The notes beneath the pieces are model-generated. The model was not told where the DNA came from and ran no database searches. It worked only from the letters and a program-made list of their open reading frames with translations. A DNA stretch of 43,807 nucleotides from Saprospiraceae bacterium (GTDB lineage Bacteria > Bacteroidota > Bacteroidia > Chitinophagales > Saprospiraceae): the NCBI GenBank assembly GCA_028285545.1, contig JANQPA010000064.1:1-43807 (forward strand), in the 5' to 3' direction. This document shows, in pieces, positions 15,953 to 23,622 of this stretch (position 1 is the stretch's first letter; every line of letters begins with the position of its first letter). A program made the translations under genes and the position numbers.

Positions 15953-17191
15953 TTATTCACTATCCTTCATCTCCTTAATTTTTCCCAAAATAAGCTCTTT
16001 TTCCAGTTCAGATTTGGTAAGACTCAAGGCTTGTTTAAATAAGGATAATGCTATTTCTTGATTTCCAGAGTGCAAAGCTATCTCCCCTTTTACTGCATAA
16101 AATAAATGGTAAGAGCTGATCTTTGGATCTTGGCCGATATCTTCCAGAATGCCCCATGCTTTTTCCGGTCCTTCCAAGTAATAAACAACGATGGCTTTAT
16201 TCAATAAAATGATGGGAGAGGTTTTTATTTCAATCAATCGATCATAGAGCCATAATATTTTTTTCCAATCCGTATTGGCAAAAGAGTCACTTGAGCAGTG
16301 TACAGAAGCGATGGCGGCTTCCAAATGGAAAGGGCTTAATTTGAAGCCCGAACCAGAATTTTGCAGATACTTAAATCCCAGCGTAATTAATTTTTTATCC
16401 CAGCTTTGGCGATCCTGATTTTCTAATAAAATTAGGCTGCCTAAGTCGCTTTTCCGGCTATCAAATCGAGCCAGGTTAAAATACATTAAAGAAAGTAAGG
16501 CAAGGGTATCTGTTTGACCAATTCCTCGATCAATAAGAAGGTTGGTTAAATAAATAGCTTGATGGCACAAATCCTTTCCTCGGGAGGCATTTTCTGGATA
16601 GGTTTGAAAGCCCTCATGAAACATTAAATACAAAACGGTATTGACCGTTTCTAAATTTTTGCTGGAAGGATTATCCAGGTAATACTTGAGTTTTTCCTTA
16701 TTTAGATTTTTCAGACTTCTCTGTAAACTTTTAAACACGGCTTCTCTTCCCTGAACCAATACTCTTGCGATTTGGCTAGCTTCGAAACCACCTAAAAGCT
16801 TCAATATTAATATGATCTTGTTTTTTTCAGAAAGATCAAGACAACTACAGGCAAATAATAGATTTAGCTGGCTATTTTCAATTTCTTTTTCAGAAAAAAC
16901 ATCCTCCGCATTCCAAAATACCAGATGGTCTAACTGCTCGGAAAAGGAGAGATTTTTACTTTTTTTTATATAGTTGATGGCCTTATTTTTGGCCACAGTT
17001 ATCAACCAGGCTTCGGGCGAACGAGGAGGATTTGTTGGCCAGGTTTTCAAAGCAGCATAGAAAGTATCCTGAATAAGGTCTTCGATAACAGTCAGGTGTT
17101 CCGTACCCAGATAATAAGTCAGGATGGAAGTCAATCTTCCTTTCTGCTCTTGAAAAGTCCTGGCCAAATATTGTTGATTGTTTTCAGGCAT
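15953..17191 (-). CDS. ECF42-type RNA polymerase sigma factor
   Basis: A 412-residue protein, far longer than a classical ECF sigma factor. Sigma2 is seen at about 10-80 (VIEDLIQDTFYAALKTWP, PEAWLITVAKNKAIN), sigma4 at about 105-170 (LGGFEASQIARVL), and then a long helical TPR-like extension with YLMFHEGFQ (DUF6596). This build defines group ECF42, whose extension is needed for activity and which is genomically tied to YCII/DGPF proteins instead of an anti-sigma factor. Such a YCII gene lies 139 nt upstream in the same direction. A second module occurs at 33753-35713. The inducing signal is unknown. Confidence 0.9.
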   Translation of the reverse strand: MPENNQQYLARTFQEQKGRLTSILTYYLGTEHLTVIEDLIQDTFYAALKTWPTNPPRSPEAWLITVAKNKAINYIKKSKNLSFSEQLDHLVFWNAEDVFSEKEIENSQLNLLFACSCLDLSEKNKIILILKLLGGFEASQIARVLVQGREAVFKSLQRSLKNLNKEKLKYYLDNPSSKNLETVNTVLYLMFHEGFQTYPENASRGKDLCHQAIYLTNLLIDRGIGQTDTLALLSLMYFNLARFDSRKSDLGSLILLENQDRQSWDKKLITLGFKYLQNSGSGFKLSPFHLEAAIASVHCSSDSFANTDWKKILWLYDRLIEIKTSPIILLNKAIVVYYLEGPEKAWGILEDIGQDPKISSYHLFYAVKGEIALHSGNQEIALSLFKQALSLTKSELEKELILGKIKEMKDSE

Positions 17192-17221
17192 TCTTAGATC
17201 TTATTTATTCAAGGGCTTTAG

Positions 17222-17309
17222 GCCACTGAAAAACGCTGATTTCGCTGAAAAATGCTGTTCATCGTCTATTACTAAAATGGGAACAGCTTAATCAGCGTTT
17301 TTCAGCGGC
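17222..17309. repeat. Inverted repeat in the YCII-sigma factor gap
   Basis: GCCACTGAAAAACGCTGAT (17222-17240) pairs with ATCAGCGTTTTTCAGCGGC (17291-17309), 18 of 19 bases matching. Inside, CGCTGAAAAATGCTG is a further partial copy of the same unit. The AATCAGCGTTTTTCAGCGG sequence resembles a widespread family of intergenic repeats in Bacteroidota. It fills most of the gap between the YCII gene and the sigma factor gene, where it may end or modulate read-through. Confidence 0.65.
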
Positions 17310-17330
17310 AACAGAGATTTCTAATCACAA

Positions 17331-17672
17331 TTAATAAACCATTATCGGCCTTACCTCTACACTACCATTATGCTCTAGCGCTGGGCATCCTTTAGAGATT
17401 TCCACAGCTTGTTCTAGGTTTTCTGCCTGAATGATATAGTATCCTCCGATCGCTTCGCGAGCTTCCATATAAGGTCCGTCGGTTACTAAGCGACTTTTAG
17501 AAGCAATTACTGCCCCTTCTTTATCCAATCCATCTCCTGCTTTAAAATTCCCACTTGCCACCAATTCTTTCACCCAATTCATATGCGATTCTACTAGTTC
17601 TTGCATCTCATCAATGGATAAAGCATCCAATGCATCAAAATCTTCCCGTAGGAGTAATATAAAATCTTTCAT
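17331..17672 (-). CDS. YCII-related (DGPF) protein
   Basis: A 113-residue ferredoxin-like alpha/beta protein of the YCII/DGPF family. It carries the namesake motif in VTDGPYMEAREAIGGYYI and a C-terminal VEVRPIMVY strand. Members are small cytosolic proteins that accompany ECF41/ECF42 sigma factors; their role is not settled, though a metabolic or target-gene role is more likely than anti-sigma activity. The start codon lies one base after the stop of the DUF6265-like gene, so the two are translationally linked, with the ECF42 gene next in line. Confidence 0.88.
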   Translation of the reverse strand: MKDFILLLREDFDALDALSIDEMQELVESHMNWVKELVASGNFKAGDGLDKEGAVIASKSRLVTDGPYMEAREAIGGYYIIQAENLEQAVEISKGCPALEHNGSVEVRPIMVY

Positions 17673-17673
17673 G

Positions 17674-18240
17674 TTATTTAGTTTTTGAAGTTACGGAATT
17701 AGGACTAGGGTCTGTGTTAAGGGTACCCAACTTTTTATAGCTGTATTTTTCTTCTTTTATCACTCCTTCTTTATACTTAATGGTCATAAATACCTCCATT
17801 TGGTTATCTCCAATTCTAACCATGGTCAGTCCATCAAAATACAGCTTATTTTTGGCCACTTTGACCAATCGAAATTCTTTGTAGCCCTCTTTGTTTTCCC
17901 ATCCTTTTAGATCATAGGTAAAATGTTTGACTCTCATAGAAAGGGTATTGTCCACTTCTGCTATATCAGCAAAGGCAAAGAATTTAAATTTTTCAGTTTT
18001 AATCATGCGGAAGGTTCCCACCATGTGATTGTTATAAGCAGGGGCCCAAATCTCTTCACAGGTACCATCTAATCCTTCTCCAGTCCATTGACCAACAATC
18101 CAGGCAGCATCCTGAAGGGTGGCTTGGGGGCGAGGAGAACTTTCATCCCATTGGAGGATATTTGGAGAAACTTGTGTCTGAGCACTTGCCATCCCACAAA
18201 TTAGTAGTAGAAAAACGAATGTCAAGGTTAAATTTTTCAT
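17674..18240 (-). CDS. DUF6265-like secreted protein
   Basis: I use the ATG at 18240 (188 residues), which begins a clean signal peptide ending in GMASAQ; the upstream start adds ten polar residues. The mature part has DAAWIVGQWTGEGLDGTCEEIWAP, the entry of DUF6265, followed by beta strands with FFAFADIAEVDNTL and MRVKHFTYDLKGWE. It is a lipocalin-like small barrel of unknown ligand. It sits first in the run DUF6265-YCII-ECF42, one base from the YCII start, so it is a candidate member of the sigma factor regulon. Confidence 0.8.
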   Translation of the reverse strand: MKNLTLTFVFLLLICGMASAQTQVSPNILQWDESSPRPQATLQDAAWIVGQWTGEGLDGTCEEIWAPAYNNHMVGTFRMIKTEKFKFFAFADIAEVDNTLSMRVKHFTYDLKGWENKEGYKEFRLVKVAKNKLYFDGLTMVRIGDNQMEVFMTIKYKEGVIKEEKYSYKKLGTLNTDPSPNSVTSKTK

Positions 18241-18506
18241 AATAAGTGTCTGTTTTTTCCTAGTAGACAATCGAAAAATTCAGATTGGACATTTTATGCA
18301 TTTTTTTTTGACATTCTTGCCTCCCTCTAGAGTTGGGAACTGAAAATGAATAAGGTTGATCATTTTTTGACACTTCATGCCTCCGGCAGACGGGGGCTAA
18401 AGCACACTGATAGTTACTGACTTACACTGTTTAAGTCAATGCTAAATAAACCTTACTTTAATTTATGAAATGTCATTCTACCTTTTACATTTTTCTTTTT
18501 ACCTCT

Positions 18507-19205
18507 TCAGTTTCCTTCAATTTTCTCAAGAAAAAAACTCCGGTAAGATCTACTAATGGTAAGTTGTTTATTACCTATTTCCACATATTCATTCGTGTAT
18601 CCAGAAATATGTGAAACGGAGACAATGAACGAGCGGTGAATTCTGATAAAAAGCTTGGAAGGGAGTTTGGTTTCTATATTGGAAATAGTGTCTCTGGTGA
18701 GGATCATCTTGGAAGGGGTATGCAGTTTTACATAATCACTTAAGCTTTCGATATAAAGGATGTCATCCCAATTGACTTTGACCATTTTTCGATCCGAACG
18801 AACGATCAGATAATCTCTATTTGAATAATTGGAATCAGGAGATGTCGTATTTTCCGAACGGTATTTTAAAATGGCTTGTCGTAAGCGGTCTAAAGAAATA
18901 GGTTTTAACAAATAATCAACCGCCTGCAAATCAAAGCCATCAATGGCATATTCTCGATAAGCTGTTGTAAAGATGATTTTAGTGCTTTTGGGAAGAGATT
19001 GTGCTAAAGCGAGACCTGAAATATCCGGCATGTTGATGTCTAAAAAAATCAAATCCACCGTGTGTTTTTCCAGGGCAGTCATGGCCTCCAGGGCATTTTT
19101 ACAATATTCCAGCACTTCAATACCCATGATTTGTTTGAGGAGTAATTGCAGAATATCCCGGGCAACAGGCTCATCATCTACGATTATACATTTGATCTTC
19201 TGCAT
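18507..19205 (-). CDS. LytTR-family response regulator
   Basis: A 232-residue two-domain regulator. The receiver has the acidic pair Asp10/Asp11, phospho-acceptor Asp56 (FLDINMP), Thr/Ala at 81-82 and Lys101 (LLKPI), all canonical. A LytTR DNA-binding domain follows from about 130 (YLIVRSDRKMVKVNWDDILYIES, then FIRIHRSFIVS). It lies 12 nt after the LytS-type kinase gene on the same strand and is its obvious partner. Targets are unknown; the flanking MotA-like and DUF6624 genes are candidates. Confidence 0.93.
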   Translation of the reverse strand: MQKIKCIIVDDEPVARDILQLLLKQIMGIEVLEYCKNALEAMTALEKHTVDLIFLDINMPDISGLALAQSLPKSTKIIFTTAYREYAIDGFDLQAVDYLLKPISLDRLRQAILKYRSENTTSPDSNYSNRDYLIVRSDRKMVKVNWDDILYIESLSDYVKLHTPSKMILTRDTISNIETKLPSKLFIRIHRSFIVSVSHISGYTNEYVEIGNKQLTISRSYRSFFLEKIEGN

Positions 19206-19217
19206 GATGATTTTAAA

Positions 19218-20258
19218 TTAAATAGAATCAATTTTAAGGTCTACTTCAAACCACTCCTTACTGGCATTTATTTTTAACTCATGAGCACTGGGAAATAATA
19301 TTTTCAAGCGCTCTTGAATATTCGTTAAACCTATCCCCTTACCTTTTTGGAGCTTATTACTAGTATTTTTGATATTAAAATGCAAGTAATTGTCATTTGA
19401 TGAAATTAGCATTTCTATCTTCAAATATCCCTCTACCAAACTTCCATGCTTAAAAGCGTTTTCTACAAAAGGAAGTAATAAAAGTGGAGGAACCAATACC
19501 TGCTCACTCGTCAACTCTTTTGTAAAGTTAACCAATAAGGTATCCTTAAATCGAATTTTTTCCAAGGCGAGGTATTTTTCCAGATTGGATATTTCGTCCA
19601 ATAAAGGCACCCTGGGCTTGTGTACCTGATAAAGGATATAGTCTAAAAGGTTAGATAGTTTTAAAATAACCTCCGGAGTTTCTTCTCTTTTTTGAAGCGC
19701 CAGACCATAGATGGTATTTAAAGTATTAAACAAAAAATGGGGTTGAATTTGGTTTTTTAGATAGGCTAGTTCTTGCTCCTTGGCGTGGAATTTCAGATCC
19801 AATAGTTGTTTTTGCAATTCACTGTTCTTTAAAGCTGATAAACTGTTTTTTTGCCATAAACTTCCATAACTAATTAGAGCAACTACTAAGAAGATCAAAA
19901 TTTGGAGCCAAATAAAATTCCTGCTCATTGGAGGTAAATTCTCATACTCTAATGATGGAAAATAAGCCAGACTGAACAGGAGAAAAAATATAAGACAACC
20001 CATGGTAAAAAGAGCCGTAATGACAGCATAAACACTAAACAGCAGGTATTTTTTAGGAGTAAGAAATTTCGGGATCAAGAAATACAAAACGATGTAACTA
20101 ATCAGCATAGTGAGTACAAGTAAGAAAATAGAGAGGCTTAAAATATAAGGGATGTTATCAGAATTATAGCTGAAAATAAGAGCATAGAATATCCATACAA
20201 TACCCCATAGTAAAAGGTGTGGGAAAAAATTAGTTCTTTTTTGATTCATTTCTTTCAT
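19218..20258 (-). CDS. LytS/YehU-type sensor histidine kinase
   Basis: A 346-residue membrane kinase with four helices in the first ~135 residues, a coiled-coil linker (about 140-168), and a His_kinase domain with IQPHFLFN (His174), LLPFVENAFKHG (Asn267) and GIGLTNIQERL. All catalytic boxes are intact. No extracytoplasmic sensor domain is visible, so the signal is likely sensed in the membrane. It is the first gene of a kinase/regulator pair, 12 nt before the LytTR regulator. Met4 is an alternative start. Confidence 0.93.
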   Translation of the reverse strand: MKEMNQKRTNFFPHLLLWGIVWIFYALIFSYNSDNIPYILSLSIFLLVLTMLISYIVLYFLIPKFLTPKKYLLFSVYAVITALFTMGCLIFFLLFSLAYFPSLEYENLPPMSRNFIWLQILIFLVVALISYGSLWQKNSLSALKNSELQKQLLDLKFHAKEQELAYLKNQIQPHFLFNTLNTIYGLALQKREETPEVILKLSNLLDYILYQVHKPRVPLLDEISNLEKYLALEKIRFKDTLLVNFTKELTSEQVLVPPLLLLPFVENAFKHGSLVEGYLKIEMLISSNDNYLHFNIKNTSNKLQKGKGIGLTNIQERLKILFPSAHELKINASKEWFEVDLKIDSI

Positions 20259-20449
20259 GATGAGCCAAATAAGTAAAAAAAATACATTTTGATCCTGATT
20301 ATCGATGGATGACCAAATTAGAGAGGGATTTAACCAATTCGATTAGGATCAAGCAACTTAGGTGACATAATCTTTGAGATTTGGCCGCTTATCCTATTAA
20401 ATGGTTTAAATCCAATGTAGATGAAAGCATTCATCGCATAAAGAAATAA

Positions 20450-20465
20450 GGTCTAATCTCAGACC
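20450..20465. promoter_or_regulatory. Small inverted repeat and possible promoter before the MotA-like gene
   Basis: GGTCT (20450-20454) and AGACC (20461-20465) flank six bases, directly followed by TATTTTAG (20467-20474), one base from the Bacteroidota -7 element TAnnTTTG. The gap from 20259 to 20501 between the divergent kinase and MotA-like genes otherwise shows nothing definite. Confidence 0.3.
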
Positions 20466-20501
20466 GTATTTTAGCGCTCATTAATCAAAAAAATCATTGA
20501 T

Positions 20502-20882
20502 ATGAGAATGCCTTTTTTAGAATTTATTACAAGTGGAGATTTAAAGTTTGTCCTTGTTTTTATCGTTTTTTTGGGAGTAGCTATTTTTCATTTTATCAAA
20601 AAAAGCCAGGCTTCAAAAAATGCTGACTCCATAGATCAAATTAAACTTCACAACGGAAAGATTAATAAAGCAGCTTCCTGGGTACTTATATTGAGTGTTT
20701 TATCCTTACTCTTAGGCTTGATGCACAGTCTTTATTTTATAGCTAAGGCAGGAGGAGTGGCACCACAACTGATATTTCAGGGCTTAGCCAATACCTTGAT
20801 AACTCCTGTACTGGGCATCTTTTTCTTTATCGTCTGTAAGATTCTTGCCTCCAATTTTGGTCCGAAATTAAATAGCCTCTAA
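20502..20882 (+). CDS. Short MotA/TolQ/ExbB-like membrane protein
   Basis: A 126-residue protein with three transmembrane helices (about 12-31, 58-80 and 92-116) and a short charged loop. The second and third helices, with LGLMHSLYFI and GLANTLITPVLGIFFF, resemble the channel core of the MotA/TolQ/ExbB proton-channel family, whose third helix carries a TxxTPxG-like pattern. It is much shorter than ExbB (about 230) and lacks the cytoplasmic loop domain; no ExbD/MotB partner is adjacent. The DUF6624 gene follows after 10 nt, so they are probably one transcript. Confidence 0.65.
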   Translation: MRMPFLEFITSGDLKFVLVFIVFLGVAIFHFIKKSQASKNADSIDQIKLHNGKINKAASWVLILSVLSLLLGLMHSLYFIAKAGGVAPQLIFQGLANTLITPVLGIFFFIVCKILASNFGPKLNSL

Positions 20883-20892
20883 TATTTTCACT

Positions 20893-21825
20893 ATGAAGGA
20901 TATACCTAAGTGTTTGTTTGTTTTATGTTTGACTTTTGTCCTCCTAAATTGGACACAAGCACAATCATTAGAAGCCAAAGAGCTAAGGCAAAATGGTGAA
21001 TTGCAGAAAGCAATCGCTGCCTATAAAAAAGTCTTTTATGAAAAACCTGATGTTTCCGATAATACTTATGATTTAGCCTGTGCTTTTGCACTTACTTTTC
21101 AAATTGATAGTGCTTTCCAATACCTGGAATTAGCCCTGAAAAAAGATAGTTCTCTATGGGCTTTAGCGGATACGGATTTATTCGCCTTAATTAATGATGA
21201 GAGATGGAAACAGGTTGAAAATGAACAGTTGAGGAAGTACCAGGAGGCAAATGGTGCTTTCAAACATCCAGAATACGTAAAAAAGTTGGTCAATATGATT
21301 CTCAAGGATCAATCCTTGGATTATTATGTGGATCAAGCCAAGAGTCAGTACATGAAACAAGGTACTATTCCGCATTGGTATTATCCCATTGCAGCTTATA
21401 AACAACAAATAGGAAAGACCAATTTTGAGCAAATGTTAGGGCTAATCGAAAAATATGGCTGGCCTAAATATTCTTCCGTTGGTAAATTAGCAGCGGATGC
21501 TCCTTTATTAATCATTAATCATCATGAGAGTGAGGAGGTGCGCAAGCAATTTTTACCTCAAATCAAAAAAGCTTGCTTGGAAAAAGAAGGTAGCTGCATG
21601 GAATATGCTAAAATCCATGATCGAATCTTGGTGAATGAGAACAAGCCTCAAGTATATGGAATGCAGTTTAGATTCAATGCTCAAAACCAATTAGAGCCTT
21701 TTCCCATTCAAGATCCAGAATATGTTGATGAACGTCGGAAGGCGATTGGATTGGAACCATTACAAGTGTACTTGAAAAGGAAAATCAATTATGATTGGGT
21801 AATTGAACAGAAAGTTAAAGAGTAA
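20893..21825 (+). CDS. Secreted TPR and DUF6624 protein
   Basis: A 310-residue protein with a signal peptide (hydrophobic 7-21, cleavage after AQ near 24). Residues 25-100 form TPR-like helices (AIAAYKKVFYEKPD, YDLACAFALT). The C-terminal ~180 residues match DUF6624: a GKTNFEQMLGLIEKYGWPKYSSVG stretch, LIINHHES, a charged helix ending in YAKIHDRILV, and PQVYGMQF. Function unknown. It follows the MotA-like gene after 10 nt. The downstream gap contains a long inverted repeat. Confidence 0.75.
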   Translation: MKDIPKCLFVLCLTFVLLNWTQAQSLEAKELRQNGELQKAIAAYKKVFYEKPDVSDNTYDLACAFALTFQIDSAFQYLELALKKDSSLWALADTDLFALINDERWKQVENEQLRKYQEANGAFKHPEYVKKLVNMILKDQSLDYYVDQAKSQYMKQGTIPHWYYPIAAYKQQIGKTNFEQMLGLIEKYGWPKYSSVGKLAADAPLLIINHHESEEVRKQFLPQIKKACLEKEGSCMEYAKIHDRILVNENKPQVYGMQFRFNAQNQLEPFPIQDPEYVDERRKAIGLEPLQVYLKRKINYDWVIEQKVKE

Positions 21826-21883
21826 GTTTGAATTATTCTCGAGTTTGTATTGAAAGTTATTTAAAGTAATGTTTCTATTATAG

Positions 21884-21919
21884 GGTATGGTTCCGTGGTT
21901 CCAGGGTTCCATGTTCCAT
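21884..21919. repeat. GGTTCC-rich direct repeats
   Basis: Variants of GGTTCC(G/A)TG occur four times in 36 bases. GGGTTCCAT (21904-21912) has its exact reverse complement, ATGGAACCC, at 22147-22155 at the end of the next gene, so the whole 22-kb gap is bracketed by this pair. Confidence 0.45.
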
Positions 21920-21970
21920 GTAAAGTGTTTCAAAATTGGAAGACCTTTTGTTATTTGAAACCTTCTTAGG

Positions 21971-22066
21971 CACGCAACTACCTCAGGTAGTCAGGGATTT
22001 CGCACATTTTGCAGATTACTTTTAGCGGAATTTGCGTGATCCCTGACTGCCTGAGGTAGTTGCGTG
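21971..22066. repeat. Long nested inverted repeat
   Basis: The 28-bp arms at 21971-21998 and 22039-22066 match at 27 positions. Each arm contains the smaller palindrome ACTACCTCAGGTAGT or its variant, and TTGCGTG occurs again at 22032-22038 inside the loop. It lies between convergent genes, so it could be a bidirectional terminator, but its length and nested symmetry suggest a mobile palindromic element. The rest of the 21826-22144 gap is repeats plus AT-rich spacer; I see no gene in it. Confidence 0.75.
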
Positions 22067-22114
22067 AGAAAAAAGCTACAATAAAAAACTATCCCTTCAA
22101 TGAATAAATCCCTA

Positions 22115-22142
22115 AACTCGGAACTCGGAACTCGGAACTCGG
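22115..22142. repeat. Four tandem 7-bp repeats
   Basis: AACTCGG is repeated four times without change, ending three bases before the stop codon of the hydrolase gene on the minus strand. GGAACTCGG tandem repeats of this type are frequent between genes in Bacteroidota. Confidence 0.85.
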
Positions 22143-22144
22143 AA

Positions 22145-23491
22145 CTATGGAACCCTAACACCTTTCATCCTCGGATTATACTCCCAATAAATCTGTTTAG
22201 CAAGCCCATTTTGATCTCTTTCAATAACCAAATTAGTCCAAAAAAAGCGGTTGAATAGCACATCTTGACTGATAGGGATTATAGATACGTCATAAAAGGG
22301 GTAGCCACCAGTACCTACCAGGAAACCATTTCTGGAGGCAATTTCAAAAGTGTAGTTAGGGAACTTAAAAACCCCTACCGTAGAATCAATATACCCCTGA
22401 TTTATTTTGATAGATGTTCTGGCTTTAAATGGCTCCAGTTCTTTTTCAAAAATTAAAGCTGCCAGACCTTCTCCAATGGTGGTGGCCAGGCCAATGTGGT
22501 TGTTACCAAGGACAATAATGGTGGTGTTTTTTTCTGGGAAGTAGCCGATAAATGAGCTAACTCCAGGACTGTTTCCATTATAATAAATAGCTTTCTCACC
22601 AGCTTTTTCACTGACAAACCATCCATAACCTTCATCGATCATTTTTTCTACCCTTTGCTTTGGAAGGACTTTTCCATTCATTAAAGCAGTTACCCATTTG
22701 AGTAGATCTTCTGTTGTAGAATAAAGAGAACCATTGCCTGTTTTTACGGACCAATCAATATAGGGTGTATTTTCGATGGAAGTGTATCCTCCTGCAGGAA
22801 CATAACCTGTTGCTAGGTTCTCAATAAGCTGTCCCATATGTCGATGATGCCCTGTATGCTTTAATCCTATAGGGTCGAAAATGTTTTTCTTGAGAAAGAC
22901 TCCATATTCTAAGCCTGAAACCACTTCTATAAGACGCGCCAGAATATTATAATTGGAGTTACTATAAGAATATTTTTCACCTGGTTCCAAAAAAAGCTCC
23001 ATTTCTTTAATGACGTCTACCAGGCTGCGGGCTGTTTGATGCTTCATTTGTAAGTCATTGAAGCCGGAAGTCCTGTTGATATCCGGAATTCCAGAATGAT
23101 GATTAAGGAGGTGATGAATGCTTATCTTTTTAAAAGAACTTAATTCAGGTAAATATTTAGTAATCGAATGATCCAATTGAATCAACCCTTTCTCCTCTAA
23201 AATCAAAACGGCAGCCGCTGTAAAACTCTTGGACAAAGATGCAATATGAAATTTAGTGAGGGGAGCATTTGGAATGCCAAATGTCCGATTTGCCAGTCCA
23301 TATCCTTTGCTAAAGATAGTTTGTTGATTTTTATAAATTAAAATGGAACCGCTATAATTATTCCCTTGAAGTAGCGGCATTAAATATTCGTCAATTTTTG
23401 GTTCCAAACTTTTACTTTGAGCATTCACTACTTTGGAAAATTGCAAACATAGGAAAAAGTTAAGTAGCAATAGTACTGAGTAATATTTCAT
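22145..23491 (-). CDS. Class C beta-lactamase-fold serine hydrolase
   Basis: A 448-residue secreted protein (signal peptide 1-24, cleavage after NAQ). The penicillin-binding-like fold shows SLSK at 85-88 (nucleophile Ser85, Lys88) and YSN at 176-178. The third motif, usually HxG or KTG, appears as YNGNS. A C-terminal beta-rich domain of ~100 residues follows. Such proteins are esterases, D-peptidases or peptide hydrolases more often than true beta-lactamases; resistance cannot be claimed. It stands alone, convergent to the DUF6624 gene. Confidence 0.88.
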   Translation of the reverse strand: MKYYSVLLLLNFFLCLQFSKVVNAQSKSLEPKIDEYLMPLLQGNNYSGSILIYKNQQTIFSKGYGLANRTFGIPNAPLTKFHIASLSKSFTAAAVLILEEKGLIQLDHSITKYLPELSSFKKISIHHLLNHHSGIPDINRTSGFNDLQMKHQTARSLVDVIKEMELFLEPGEKYSYSNSNYNILARLIEVVSGLEYGVFLKKNIFDPIGLKHTGHHRHMGQLIENLATGYVPAGGYTSIENTPYIDWSVKTGNGSLYSTTEDLLKWVTALMNGKVLPKQRVEKMIDEGYGWFVSEKAGEKAIYYNGNSPGVSSFIGYFPEKNTTIIVLGNNHIGLATTIGEGLAALIFEKELEPFKARTSIKINQGYIDSTVGVFKFPNYTFEIASRNGFLVGTGGYPFYDVSIIPISQDVLFNRFFWTNLVIERDQNGLAKQIYWEYNPRMKGVRVP

Positions 23492-23622
23492 AAAACAGAA
23501 ATTTTCCAGGATGATTTGATATCCTTGAAATTAAGGCAGAATTACTCAAGATCAGCAAATACCTTCACGAACAACTCAAAATCAACATAAAGTCGAAGGG
23601 AATATTTAATACTTTTACTACT

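Noticed and set aside
18301-18385. Repeated TTTTTTGACA(T/C)T...GCCTCC as a promoter pair
   Set aside because: Similar TTTTTTGACA strings also occur inside coding sequence (near 30706), so this is weak; the Bacteroidota promoter does not use a TTGACA -35 box.
22145-23491. Antibiotic resistance beta-lactamase
   Set aside because: Only the fold motifs SxxK and YxN are clear and the third motif is altered; such Bacteroidota proteins are mostly esterases or peptidases.
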